From the NCBI GenBank assembly GCA_934435205.1, contig CAKSAK010000001.1, forward strand, positions 62,001-126,000: a stretch of DNA of 64,000 nt. Reading direction: 5' to 3'. A model generated the notes under the pieces. That model was given only the letters and a program-made list of their open reading frames with translations, ran no database searches and had not been told where the DNA came from. The stretch is from an uncultured Ruminococcus sp. (GTDB lineage Bacteria > Bacillota > Clostridia > Oscillospirales > Ruminococcaceae). Below, in pieces: positions 8,705 to 17,303 of the stretch. Within the stretch, counting starts at the first letter, position 1. Every line of letters begins with the position of its first letter. The position numbers and the translations under genes are program-made.

Positions 8705-9172
8705 AAAAAGCACCTCTCCCGATCATCTATAATTCTCCATATTTCAGGGTGATATTACATAATACCATAAAACCGAATATTTGTCAATACTTTTACGAAA
8801 AAGGCTATTTCAATATATATTTGGATTAAGCGGTGACTTATCTGAATCAGAAATAATGGATATCTACTATTCCATAGAATAAGAATTAATATGCAATAAC
8901 AACAAAAACAAGTACGCCATTTGTGCAATGATACAAATATTTTGTGCATATGAAAAAATATATGCACATTTCGGGTACTTCAACTGTTATATATAATGTA
9001 GACGTAAAAAAGTCTATTGTATGCACAGAAGAAATGTGGTGATTCCAATGAAGATGTGGATATTAATTATGCACAATTACCCGTTGCAATAATTGTGTGA
9101 TATGATGAAATTAAATTACTCTGCAACAAAACTTGAAGACAATTACACTTATATTGAGAAAGAACGTTTAAT
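8705..9172. other. AT-rich intergenic region without a clear gene
   Basis: About 470 bp between divergent genes. It must hold the promoters of both, but no convincing -35/-10 pair stands out. A 14-codon reading frame (9048-9092, MKMWILIMHNYPLQ) exists, without enough evidence to call it a gene. Confidence 0.5.
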
Positions 9173-9556
9173 ATGAAAAAGTTTGCAAAAAGAATCGCAG
9201 CTATGGGTGCTGCTGTTATGATGATGAGTTCTATGGCAATCGGTGCAAGTGCATATTCTGGTTCAATTAATCTCCATTATACAAGCGGAGCACCATCATC
9301 TGATAATACTACAAAGAATTCTTGGACGGTATATACATCTACGCCAACACAAACGATGAAAATCACATCGTTCACTAGAGGAAATGGTTCTGTTTATGTG
9401 AATTTGTTCAACCCCATGGGAATAAACTCAAATGTCTCAAGTGTTACAACAAAAACAAAGGCAAATGTAAAAACTGGTGTTAAGATAACTGTTTCAGCAA
9501 CATTGAAAAACTACGGTTCAGGTGGATATTCTGCATATGGTTCAATAAAAGGCTAA
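9173..9556 (+). CDS. Small secreted protein, possible bacteriocin-like effector
   Basis: 127 residues. A textbook signal peptide (MKKFAKRIAAMGAAVMMMSSMAIGASA, cleavage after about residue 27) is followed by a mature part of about 100 residues that is cysteine-free, rich in Ser, Thr, Asn, Gly and Val, and predicted all-beta (VKTGVKITVSATLKNYGSGGYSAYGSIKG at the end). The family is not recognised. Size, secretion, beta-rich character and the neighbouring lipoprotein and ABC-transporter remnant recall lactococcin-972-type loci, but there is no diagnostic motif, so this is only a guess. It has a weak AGAAAG ribosome site and its own strong hairpin terminator. More AT-rich than neighbouring housekeeping genes. 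Confidence 0.75.
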   Translation: MKKFAKRIAAMGAAVMMMSSMAIGASAYSGSINLHYTSGAPSSDNTTKNSWTVYTSTPTQTMKITSFTRGNGSVYVNLFNPMGINSNVSSVTTKTKANVKTGVKITVSATLKNYGSGGYSAYGSIKG

Positions 9557-9594
9557 TAAATTCGGGCAATAGTGCTGAATAAATGCTAACATAT

Positions 9595-9631
9595 GTACTG
9601 CACAGTATATATAACTGTGCAGTATTATCTT
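9595..9631 (+). terminator. Hairpin terminator after the small secreted protein
   Basis: Perfect stem ACTGCACAGT / ACTGTGCAGT (9597-9606 and 9614-9623) with a 7-nt loop, followed by ATTATCTT. Confidence 0.6.
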
Positions 9632-9677
9632 AGCATCTGTATATTTTTCATATAACTTTAGACTGGGAGATAAAAAC

Positions 9678-10874
9678 ATGAAAAATCTAAAATTACTTGC
9701 CGCAGCGTTGGCTGTCGTTCTTGCAGGCTGTGCGCAGACACCTGACAGCGTAAGATCCTCTGCCGAGAAAGACAGTAAAGAGAGAAATGAGATCACAGCT
9801 ATACAGTACATATCTTCCAACAAACTCAGTGATGACATAGACAATGCTCTTGATAAAAGCTATACTCAATTTGATCTGAGAGAAAATATCAGTGTGGAAT
9901 TGCCCGAAGATTACTGCGAAGTCGATTTTACTCAGATATCGGATTATGAGGAAAATTACGAAAAGATAATGACCCGAATTTTTGGCAAGGATGTTCTCGA
10001 CCGTGAGAATACAGTTCAAGATGAAACCGGCGACGGCATGGTAAGTTACAGCTTTAGCGACGATGACGGGAAAATGTATGGCTGCGTTGGAAATAACGGC
10101 TTTATCTGTTTTGCCAAGCCCTCAGCTTTTGATGATCTCTTTAACGGCGGAAACAGAGTCAAGATCTATCATATTGACAGAGATGACGATCTTTCAGACA
10201 GCTATGAACTGGACGGAACTTCAGTCACGATCAAGCAGGCAGCTGATTTTGCTCAGGACTGGCTCGATAAGAACTATGCCGATCTTGAACCTGACTTGGA
10301 GATAGCCGTTAAAACTATAATTGTAAGACAAAGCGATCAGGGCATTTACTCTTTTGATATCCATGCGTCTAAAAAATACAACGGCGTATTGCTTGACGAT
10401 CTTGTGCAAATGACAGATACGTTTGATGAAAGTATGTCGAAAATGAAATATATCACGCAGGGCATATATATGCAGATGTTTAAAAGCGACGAGATAGGCA
10501 GCCTTACTAACGGCAACGGTATCTTGATACCCAAAAAAGAAAAATCTGTTGATAAGATAATTTCCCTGTCAAGTGCAATGGGGTATATCGAAAATACTTT
10601 TACAGATTTTAACGAGAAAATGGAGATAAGTGCCATCGACCTTAAATACACACTCACCCCTCTTAACGATAATAAAAACGGTCAAAGCTGCTACGATGCA
10701 GGCATAAAATTTGACAGCCATTTGGTCTGGGAGTTTGTTATGGATGTTCCCGAAAATGAAATGCCAGTAGGTGATGAATATTCATCGGCAGGCAATATTC
10801 AGCGATTTATTTATCTTGACGCTGAAAGCGGCGATCTTGATTATGAGTTTGATATAAATATGCTTATGCAGTGA
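9678..10874 (+). CDS. Lipoprotein of unknown function
   Basis: 398 residues. The N-terminus MKNLKLLAAALAVVLAGC is a classical lipoprotein signal with lipobox LAGC (Cys18), so it is expected on the outer face of the membrane. The rest is acidic and soluble with no transmembrane helix, and includes repeated Asp-rich loops and an INLM-type C-terminus. I do not recognise a domain. It is followed 8 nt later by a short gene and then by an ABC permease frame, an arrangement typical of a lipoprotein accessory to an export or self-protection ABC system. The start follows GGGAGAT. Confidence 0.8.
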   Translation: MKNLKLLAAALAVVLAGCAQTPDSVRSSAEKDSKERNEITAIQYISSNKLSDDIDNALDKSYTQFDLRENISVELPEDYCEVDFTQISDYEENYEKIMTRIFGKDVLDRENTVQDETGDGMVSYSFSDDDGKMYGCVGNNGFICFAKPSAFDDLFNGGNRVKIYHIDRDDDLSDSYELDGTSVTIKQAADFAQDWLDKNYADLEPDLEIAVKTIIVRQSDQGIYSFDIHASKKYNGVLLDDLVQMTDTFDESMSKMKYITQGIYMQMFKSDEIGSLTNGNGILIPKKEKSVDKIISLSSAMGYIENTFTDFNEKMEISAIDLKYTLTPLNDNKNGQSCYDAGIKFDSHLVWEFVMDVPENEMPVGDEYSSAGNIQRFIYLDAESGDLDYEFDINMLMQ

Positions 10875-10882
10875 GGTAGATC

Positions 10883-11101
10883 ATGAAACAAAAGAAGTTT
10901 ATGACGTTTTCGTGTATCGTGTTTTCCACAGACCTTTTCGATAGCGGAAAGTCGGAGAGTTTTGATTACGCCGTTATCTGCACCGACCCTGCGGAATACA
11001 ATGCTTCGGGGAGAGAGTTTGACAAGCTCGCCTACGCCAAAGCTGACAGCAATAATCTTGGTAGGTTTATCTACACCGAGATCGGAGATATAGAGAAATG
11101 A
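10883..11101 (+). pseudogene. Short, probably decayed lipoprotein frame
   Basis: 72 codons, starting 6 nt after GAGG and ending in an ATGA overlap with the permease frame. The N-terminus (MKQKKFMTFSCIVFSTDLFDSGKSESFDY) looks like a lipoprotein signal whose hydrophobic core and lipobox have been damaged: charged D residues interrupt the core, and DSG-K stands where a (S/A)GC-K would be expected. The remainder is soluble and too short for a functional partner protein. I interpret it as a remnant of a second lipoprotein gene in the same unit, kept in frame by chance or recently inactivated. Confidence 0.45.
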
Positions 11102-12312
11102 AACTAAAACTTCTAAACGCAATAAAATGTGACCTGAACAAAAGCATAATAAACATAGGCTTTGCAGGGGCGGTGCTGCTCACAACGGTGCTTGCTTTCA
11201 CCGCATCAGCCTATACAGACCTTGCCACGGAGAAAACATATTCGGTGTTCGAGTCACTTTTCACTCTCGATAAAAATATCCTCCGCACCGACCCAACGCT
11301 GTCATCTGTGCTGGTTTTCAGAAACGGACTTTCGGGATATATCACAATGTTTTTGCCTATTGTCGTGGCGTTCCCATTCATGGTGTCTTTCTGTGCAGAG
11401 CGAAATAACGGACTGATGCGTTTCACCATATCCCGCACAGGCAAGCTAAGATATTATCTTTCAAAATTCATCTCCGCCCTTATCTCAGGCGGATTTGCCG
11501 TTATGCTCGGTATAGCTGTTTACGGCATAGCCTGCGCAGTGCTTTTTCAACCACTTTCTGAGTTTGACGTATCAGCCGACCAGCTTCAATACATAATGCA
11601 AGACAGCACAGGTAAAACCATAATCAAAATGCTTGCAGTAGCTTTCGCATATGGTGCAGTTTCCACTCTGCCTGCTTTTTTCCTAAGCTCATTCTGCAAA
11701 AATCCGTATATCATAACCTGCCTGCCCTTTATGCTCAACTATGTCCTCACCACAATGCTAAACAGGATAATAGACGCAAATCTTTTTAACGATAGCTTCG
11801 ATTTTGAGAAAGCAAACGCCTTTTATCCAAGCTCTGTGACGAATTTTCTGTATATACAAAGCTTTGACAGAAGCGCAAAGTGGATAACTGCGGTGAACTG
11901 TTCGGGGGGCGATCATTGCCCTGCTGGGTTTATCCCGTACTATTCAGGCTACAAAAATCTCAAACTTCTTGCTGGGCTGAACAACAAGATAGGTAAAGAT
12001 GAGATAAGAAACAGCATGAAACAAGTTGGGCTTGACCCAGACCTCAAGCGTCACGTCCGCAAATACAGTCTAGGTATGCGGCAGCGTTTGGGGCTTGCAC
12101 AAGCTATAATGGAGAATCCAAAGATACTTATTCTTGACGAGCCTTTCAATGGTCTTGACAAGGACGGCGTAAAAGAAATGCGTGAGTACCTGCTCAGCTA
12201 CAAAGAGCAGGGCAAGACTATTCTTATATGCTCACACTCTGCGGAGGATATTTCTGTGCTGTGCGACACGGTGCATGAAATGGATAAGGGTGTCATTGAG
12301 GGGGTAAGGTGA
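11098..12312 (+). pseudogene. Fusion of an ABC-2 permease with the C-terminal half of an ABC ATPase
   Basis: One 404-codon frame. Residues 1-270 are an ABC-2-type permease with about five hydrophobic helices and the CAERNNGLMRFTISRTG cytoplasmic loop typical of these proteins. From about residue 285 the sequence is instead the second half of an ABC ATPase: SGYKNLKLLAGLNN, signature YSLGMRQRLGLAQAI, Walker B ILILDEPFNGLD and switch HS. The Walker A part of the ATPase is absent. The junction (11900-11945) has a six-G run; removing one G would continue the permease as a hydrophobic SGAIIALLGLS helix. The likeliest explanation is an internal deletion that joined two genes, leaving a non-functional transporter. 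Confidence 0.65.
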
Positions 12313-12626
12313 CATAGACTGAGTAAGTATGGATTCGTACAAACAGATATCAGGAGCTGATATTGATAGGTTAAGATTAGGACTATTCTAAATAGGATAA
12401 TCTTGCGAAGATGTCCGTCATCATCATATTTCTTAGCTATATGCTGTGCAGCTTGCCGATCGCCCCATTTGTCTACAGCCTTATCCCAAATTGTCATATA
12501 TTACGACATGTTTTCTGAAAAAGTTTATATTTATCAACACGGAAGTTGAAATAGCCACGAAAAATCGTCAAATATTCTGTAAAATTCCGTAGAGGCGAAC
12601 ATCGTTCGCCTGTCGAAGCAACAAAC
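12313..12626. other. Intergenic region with gene debris and a short palindromic repeat
   Basis: No supported gene. A minus-strand frame of 99 codons overlaps here but lacks a ribosome site and runs into the ATPase frame. One copy of the dispersed palindrome family is at 12586-12616. Confidence 0.5.
12586..12616. repeat. Dispersed short palindromic repeat, copy 1
   Basis: GTAGAGGCGAAC-ATC-GTTCGCCTGTC: a GGCGAAC/GTTCGCC palindrome with a GTAG leader, shared with copies near 15991, 21063, 23661 and 42091. Confidence 0.6.
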
Positions 12627-12664
12627 AAAAAGCACAACACCCACCAAGGGCGTTGTGCTTTTAT
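12627..12664 (-). terminator. Intrinsic terminator after the acyl-CoA synthetase
   Basis: Minus strand: AAAAGCACAACGCCC / TGTTGTGCTTTTTG hairpin directly after the stop codon; A/T flanks on both sides could also stop plus-strand transcription. Confidence 0.8.
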
Positions 12665-12678
12665 CATATCTAAATCAA

Positions 12679-14346
12679 TTACCCATTCTTCTTGCTGTCA
12701 TTCTCTCTTATCTCAACACGGCGGATCTTACCGCTGATAGTCTTAGGCAGCTCGTCCACGAACTCAACTATTCTAGGATACTTGTAAGGCGCAGTTGATT
12801 GCTTAACATAGTTCTGAAGCTCCTTAGCAAGCTCAGGAGAAGCAGTGTAGCCCTTTGCAAGCACGATAGTAGCCTTGACCACCTTGCCTCTGATAGCGTC
12901 ATCAGCCGCAGTGATAGCGCACTCAAGTACAGAAGGGTGCTCCATAAGGATACTCTCTATCTCGAAAGGTCCTATACGATAACCAGAAGCCTTGATAAGG
13001 TCGTCCGTTCTTCCAACATACCAGAAGTAGCCGTCATCGTCCATGTAAGCAGTGTCGCCTGTGTGATACATACCAAATCTCCAAGCGTTGTCCGTTGCCT
13101 CAGGGTTTCTGTAATATTCCTTGAACAGCGCAGGGTTTTCGCCCCTCTTAGCGTAAACAACTATCTCACCTGTTTCGCCGACCTTAACAGGCTTGCCCTC
13201 GTTGTCAACGATACCGATATTGTAAAGCGGTGTAGGCTTGCCCATTGAACCCGGCTTTGGCTCCATGCCGTAAAGATTGCCCACAAGCACAGCGCCCTCT
13301 GTCTGACCGAAGCCCTCCATAAGCTTAAGACCAGTGTATTCATACCACTTGTTGAATACCTCAGGGTTAAGAGCCTCACCTGCGATACAGCTATATTTCA
13401 GAGAAGAAAGGTCATAGTTTTCAAGACCCTCCTTGATGAAAAATCTGTACATTGTCGGAGGAGCGCAGAAAGAAGTCAGCTTGTAATCCTGAATTACTTT
13501 CAGCACGTTTGCAGGAATAAATCTGTCGAAGTCATAAACGAAAGTTGTTGCACCGCAGATAAACTGACCGTACATCTTGCCCCATGCGCACTTTGCCCAG
13601 CCTGTCTCAGAAACCGTAAGGTGCAGTGAGTTCTCGTCAAGGTGATGCCAGTGCTTAGCAGTGATGATGTGTGCCGCAGCAAGTGAATACTTGTGCAGAA
13701 CCATTTTAGGATAACCAGTTGTACCAGAGCTGAAATACATGAGCATTGACTCAGTAACGTGAGTTTCAATTCTCTCAAAAGTCTTTGGATACTTGTCCAT
13801 TTCGCTGAGAAAATCTATCCAACCCTCTTTAGCGCCGTGAGTGATAAACTTCTCTTTCATGCCATTGTACTGTTCAAGAGCGCTGTCCACCTGATTAGGA
13901 ACATCGTCCTCCGCAGTTGCCACGATATAGGAGATAGAAGCAGCGTCAAAGCGGTAAACATAGTCTTTTTTCTTGAGCTGACAAGTTGCAGGCACAAGAA
14001 TAGCGCCTATTTTCATAAGACCGTAAGCCAAGAACCAGAACTCATAATGACGCTTAAGAACAGCCATAACAAAATCGCCCTTCTTAACTCCGTGAGCCTG
14101 CATCATGTTCGCTACCTGACTGCTCTTTTCAGAAAGATCCTTGTAAGTGAAGATATGCTCCTCACCCTCCTCGTTGACCCAATGCATAGCCACCTTGTCA
14201 GGTACGTTCTTAGCCAGCTCGTCTATAACGTCATATGAGAAGTTGAAGTTCTCAGGCAAATCAAGCTTAAAGCTTTTAAGTCTGCCCTCGCTGTCAAGCT
14301 CCTCGTCAACAAATCTCTTGTAAAAATCAGCCATTACAAAACCCAT
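12679..14346 (-). CDS. Acyl-CoA synthetase (AMP-forming), medium-chain type
   Basis: A 555-residue member of the acyl-adenylate/ANL family. It makes acyl-CoA from a carboxylic acid, ATP and CoA through an acyl-AMP. Visible motifs: P-loop YFSSGTTGYPKMVLH (about 217-231), GFGQTEGA (about 345), YHTGDTAYMDDDGYFWYVGRTDDLIKASGYRIGPFEIE, and the C-terminal catalytic lysine in ISGKIRRVEIR. The sequence style matches ACSM-like and acetyl-CoA-synthetase-like clostridial proteins rather than the long-chain FadD group. The substrate is unknown. The start ATG 14346 follows GGAGG. The gene lies 21 nt downstream of a HAD phosphatase and is probably co-transcribed with it. Confidence 0.9.
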   Translation of the reverse strand: MGFVMADFYKRFVDEELDSEGRLKSFKLDLPENFNFSYDVIDELAKNVPDKVAMHWVNEEGEEHIFTYKDLSEKSSQVANMMQAHGVKKGDFVMAVLKRHYEFWFLAYGLMKIGAILVPATCQLKKKDYVYRFDAASISYIVATAEDDVPNQVDSALEQYNGMKEKFITHGAKEGWIDFLSEMDKYPKTFERIETHVTESMLMYFSSGTTGYPKMVLHKYSLAAAHIITAKHWHHLDENSLHLTVSETGWAKCAWGKMYGQFICGATTFVYDFDRFIPANVLKVIQDYKLTSFCAPPTMYRFFIKEGLENYDLSSLKYSCIAGEALNPEVFNKWYEYTGLKLMEGFGQTEGAVLVGNLYGMEPKPGSMGKPTPLYNIGIVDNEGKPVKVGETGEIVVYAKRGENPALFKEYYRNPEATDNAWRFGMYHTGDTAYMDDDGYFWYVGRTDDLIKASGYRIGPFEIESILMEHPSVLECAITAADDAIRGKVVKATIVLAKGYTASPELAKELQNYVKQSTAPYKYPRIVEFVDELPKTISGKIRRVEIRENDSKKNG

Positions 14347-14367
14347 ATATGAAATCCTCCGTTTTAA

Positions 14368-15033
14368 TTATATCCTGTTTATCTCGTGGCAAATGCTCAC
14401 TATGTCCTGCGGAACTTCCGCAATATATTTCGCACCTGCATTTTCAAGCTCTTCTCTGCCCCTAAAGCCCCATTCACAGCCGATGCAGTCAAGACCCGCA
14501 TTTTTTGCCGTCATAACGTCCACATCAGAATCGCCTATAAGCACAGCTTCCTCAGCCTTGACCCCAAGCGTGCCAAGAATATTGTATATTATCTCAGGCG
14601 CAGGCTTTGTCGGAACACCGTCCTTTTTGCCCTCGATCAGGTCGAAATCTTTCTCACCGAAAATATTCTTTACAATGTAGTTCACAAAACCGTCAGGCTT
14701 GTTTGAAGCCACCGCCGTCATAATGCCCTCATTGCGAAGCATGTCAAGCACCTCGCAGATATGCTCATAAGGCTTGGTCTTGTTCACACATCTCTTGTTG
14801 TATTCCTCAGAGAACTCAGCATGATACTTTTTGATGTTCTCCTCGCTTCTCAGCTTCTCAGGCAAAGCCCGCTCAACAAGCTTCAAAGTACCATTTCCCA
14901 CAAAATGCTTGTATGTATCATAATCAAACACAGGAAACCCATATCTCTCAAGCACTGCGTTCATAGCGTCCCCAAGATCATAAATAGAATTTACAAGCGT
15001 TCCGTCCAGATCAAAAATAAATAGCTTTTTCAT
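14368..15033 (-). CDS. HAD-superfamily phosphatase, phosphoglycolate phosphatase-like
   Basis: 221 residues from ATG 15033 (MKKLFIFDLDGTLVNS), chosen because the family starts just before motif I; a longer in-frame start 66 nt upstream has no ribosome site. Motif I DLDGT (nucleophile Asp), motif II VASNKPDG, a lysine in KKDGVPTKPAPEII, and motif IV GDSDVDVMTAKNAG are all present, with the four-helix cap domain between motifs I and II, so it belongs to HAD subclass I (Gph/PgmB-like). The natural substrate cannot be read from the sequence. Its upstream region carries four tandem 19-bp repeats. Confidence 0.85.
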   Translation of the reverse strand: MKKLFIFDLDGTLVNSIYDLGDAMNAVLERYGFPVFDYDTYKHFVGNGTLKLVERALPEKLRSEENIKKYHAEFSEEYNKRCVNKTKPYEHICEVLDMLRNEGIMTAVASNKPDGFVNYIVKNIFGEKDFDLIEGKKDGVPTKPAPEIIYNILGTLGVKAEEAVLIGDSDVDVMTAKNAGLDCIGCEWGFRGREELENAGAKYIAEVPQDIVSICHEINRI

Positions 15034-15107
15034 AAAACCAGCTATATAAAAAGCCTTTCCTCCCTCCGACTTTCCATAAACTTGTCGGTCACCATGCACT
15101 AATTTTT

Positions 15108-15192
15108 ACACTTATCACAAGTTTATACACATATCATAACTTTGTACACTTATCATAAGTTTGTACATCAATCGCAAATTTATACACTTGTC
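15108..15192. repeat. Tandem 19-bp repeats upstream of the HAD phosphatase gene
   Basis: Four consecutive diverged 19-bp units start at 15108, 15127, 15146 and 15165, with a partial fifth at 15184. Unit 3 is ACACTTATCATAAGTTTGT. Units carry a near-palindrome ACTTATcATAAGT. They lie 75-160 bp upstream of the phosphatase start, in its promoter zone. Confidence 0.8.
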
Positions 15193-15261
15193 TAAAAATC
15201 ACGAGATTTATTATACACTGATATTGTGGCTTGTTTATGAACATACACACCTGTAATTGTT

Positions 15262-15308
15262 AAATTAAAATTCACAAAGATATCTATGTGATACATATTT
15301 ATGTGAAT
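15262..15308 (-). terminator. Possible terminator after mntP
   Basis: Inverted repeat ATTCACA (15270-15276) / TGTGAAT (15302-15308). On the minus strand it is followed by TTTTAATTT. The stem interior is AT-rich and imperfect. Confidence 0.45.
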
Positions 15309-15320
15309 AGGAAAATTGTT

Positions 15321-15878
15321 TTAAATAAATATAGTCTGTTCAGCGAATATTTTAAGCCCTATACATATTAAAATAACTCCCCCAACTATCCTTGCTTTGC
15401 TTTTGAGTTTTCCGCTGAATTTGTTACCAAGCATAAACCCACAGAACGATAAGGCCGCCGTAACAACACATATAAACGCCGCCGACCTAACTATGCCCAC
15501 ACCAAGTGCCGCAAAGCTAATTCCTACAGCCAGTGCGTCCACAGAGGTCGCAAATCCCTGCACAAGCACCGCCCCGAAAGTGAGCCTGCCCCCTGTCTGC
15601 ACCTCCTCATCACCACTGCCTATCATCATGTTAAGCCCGATAAACCCCAGCAGTATAAGCGCTATCCAGTGGTCGAACCGCTCTATGTACTCCGCAAAGT
15701 TCATGCCCAAAGCATAGCCGATCGCAGGCATTATCCCCTGAAAAAGCCCGAATATGATACCGCACATCAATGCTCCCCTGACTCTCCCCTTTCTGACACA
15801 AAGCCCATTGGTGACCGATACCGCAAAAGCGTCCATAGAAAGTCCGCACGCAGTTAAAAAAAGCTCAAAAATACTCAT
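15321..15878 (-). CDS. mntP: Manganese efflux pump MntP
   Basis: 185 residues, the normal family length, six transmembrane helices. Diagnostic sequences: FLTACGLSMDAFAVSVTNGL at the N-terminus and the second half-repeat VQGFATSVDALAVGISFAAL, each with the conserved Asp required for Mn(II) export. It sits in the inner membrane and protects against manganese excess. The ATG follows AGGGGG with 5-nt spacing. In many bacteria mntP is preceded by a yybP-ykoY manganese riboswitch; I looked for its conserved core in the 270 bp upstream and did not find it. Monocistronic. Confidence 0.93.
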   Translation of the reverse strand: MSIFELFLTACGLSMDAFAVSVTNGLCVRKGRVRGALMCGIIFGLFQGIMPAIGYALGMNFAEYIERFDHWIALILLGFIGLNMMIGSGDEEVQTGGRLTFGAVLVQGFATSVDALAVGISFAALGVGIVRSAAFICVVTAALSFCGFMLGNKFSGKLKSKARIVGGVILICIGLKIFAEQTIFI

Positions 15879-15990
15879 ATTATCCCCCTAAATATAATGT
15901 ATGGAACACCGTCCCATTACCCCTTGACTTCCCTAATACTTTTCCAAACTCCATGCACACACATTTTACGCCTGCTACCACACCTTTTCC

Positions 15991-16060
15991 GAAGGGGCGA
16001 CCTCTGGTCGCCCGCACTCCCCACCCTCTCTAAGCATCTTTAGACCCATGCGGTCGCCCC
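15991..16060. repeat. Dispersed short palindromic repeat, copy 2 (plus a half copy)
   Basis: GAAGGGGCGACC-TCT-GGTCGCCCG at 15991-16014 is a perfect GGGCGACC palindrome. A second GGTCGCCCC half element lies at 16051-16059. Confidence 0.6.
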
Positions 16061-16074
16061 ACTACCAAACAAAA

Positions 16075-16135
16075 AAACGCCGTCTCCGCAAAATACAAAA
16101 TAACATCTTTGCATTTTCCGAAAACAGCGTCATGC
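16075..16135 (-). terminator. Long terminator hairpin after tgt
   Basis: Minus strand: outer stem CGCTGTTTTC / GGAGACGGCG and inner stem AAAATGCAAA / TTTGTATTTT, followed by seven T. Confidence 0.75.
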
Positions 16136-16147
16136 CGTTATATTTTG

Positions 16148-17290
16148 TTAGTCCTCACACTTTGAAGCAAGAAGCGAGCTGTATTGATTTCTGAACTGCT
16201 CAAATCTGCCCTGATCAAGAGCCTCTCTTATCTTCTCCGTGAGCGTGTTGTAGAAATACAGATTGTGCATAACTGCCAGCCTGCCGCCCAACTGCTCCTC
16301 AGACTTGAACAGGTGACGAATGTACGCCCTGCTGTGATTACGGCAAGCAGGACAATCGCAATGCTCGTCAATAGGTCTAGGATCAGTTTCATACCTTTTA
16401 TTAGTGATGTGCATAATGCCGTTCCATGTGAACAGCGTTCCGTGACGTGCGTTTCTGCTTGGCATTACGCAGTCAAAGAAGTCCACTCCTCTGTAAACAG
16501 CCTCGATTATGTTTGTCGGCGTACCAACTCCCATAAGATATCTCGGCTTATCCTTAGGCATAAAAGGCTCGACCTTTTCAATAATGTTATACATTACCTC
16601 AGTAGGCTCGCCTACCGCCAGACCGCCAATAGCAAAGCCCGAACAGTATTCCATTTCTCTTATGCGCTTCATATGCTCAATACGCAGATCCTCATAAGTA
16701 CAGCCCTGATTGATACCGAACAGCATTTGATGCTTGTTTATAGTTTCCTCAAGTCCGTTGAGCCTTTTCTGCTCAGCGATACATCTCTCAAGCCACCTTA
16801 CCGTTCTATCACAGCTTGCCTTTGAATAGCTATGCTCAGCAGGGTTTTCCACACACTCGTCAAACGCCATTGCAATAGTAGAAGCAAGATGCGATTGAAT
16901 CTGCATACTCTCCTCAGGACCCATAAAAATTCTGCGACCGTCAACGTGAGAGTTGAAGTACACGCCCTCCTCTTTGATTTTACGCAGCTTGGCCAAAGAA
17001 AATACCTGAAATCCACCGCTGTCTGTAAGAATAGGCTTGTCCCAGTTCATGAACTTGTGAAGTCCGCCCATTTTGTATATAATGTCATCGCCCGGTCTGA
17101 CGTGCAGATGATAGGTGTTGCAAAGCTCCACCTGAGTTTTAAGCTCGTTTTTCAAGTCAATGGAAGAAACTCCACCCTTTATTGCCGCCGAAGTACCCAC
17201 GTTCATAAATACAGGGGTCTGTATCGTACCATGAACAGTCTCAAACTGCCCCCTGCGGGCAGCACCCTCTTGTTTAAGTAATGTAAACAT
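16148..17290 (-). CDS. tgt: Queuine tRNA-ribosyltransferase
   Basis: 380 residues. It swaps guanine-34 for preQ1 (or queuine) in tRNAs with GUN anticodons. Visible: NTYHLHVRPGDDII, active-site TDSGGFQVFSL (with the Asp for substrate binding), GLAVGEPTEVMYNIIE, GVGTPTNIIEAVYRGVDFFDCVMPSRNARHG, and the C-terminal zinc site CDCPACRNHSRAYIRHLF. The ATG follows AAAGGAG. It is the last gene of the run from the acyltransferase (19892) down to its own terminator, 13 nt behind the phosphoesterase. The next enzyme of queuosine synthesis, queA, lies about 2.7 kb upstream on the same strand. Confidence 0.97.
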   Translation of the reverse strand: MFTLLKQEGAARRGQFETVHGTIQTPVFMNVGTSAAIKGGVSSIDLKNELKTQVELCNTYHLHVRPGDDIIYKMGGLHKFMNWDKPILTDSGGFQVFSLAKLRKIKEEGVYFNSHVDGRRIFMGPEESMQIQSHLASTIAMAFDECVENPAEHSYSKASCDRTVRWLERCIAEQKRLNGLEETINKHQMLFGINQGCTYEDLRIEHMKRIREMEYCSGFAIGGLAVGEPTEVMYNIIEKVEPFMPKDKPRYLMGVGTPTNIIEAVYRGVDFFDCVMPSRNARHGTLFTWNGIMHITNKRYETDPRPIDEHCDCPACRNHSRAYIRHLFKSEEQLGGRLAVMHNLYFYNTLTEKIREALDQGRFEQFRNQYSSLLASKCED

Positions 17291-17303
17291 AAATTCTCCT
17301 TTA

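Noticed and set aside
9048..9092. 14-codon frame MKMWILIMHNYPLQ upstream of the small secreted protein
   Set aside because: Weak ribosome site and no amino-acid run or terminator that would indicate a leader peptide.
12198..12497. 99-codon minus-strand frame starting MTIWDKAVDKWGDRQAA
   Set aside because: No ribosome site, half of it lies antisense to the ABC ATPase end, and no family match; could be gene debris but not supportable.
15879..16074. Possible yybP-ykoY manganese riboswitch before mntP
   Set aside because: The conserved paired core was searched for and not found; the region holds a dispersed palindrome instead.
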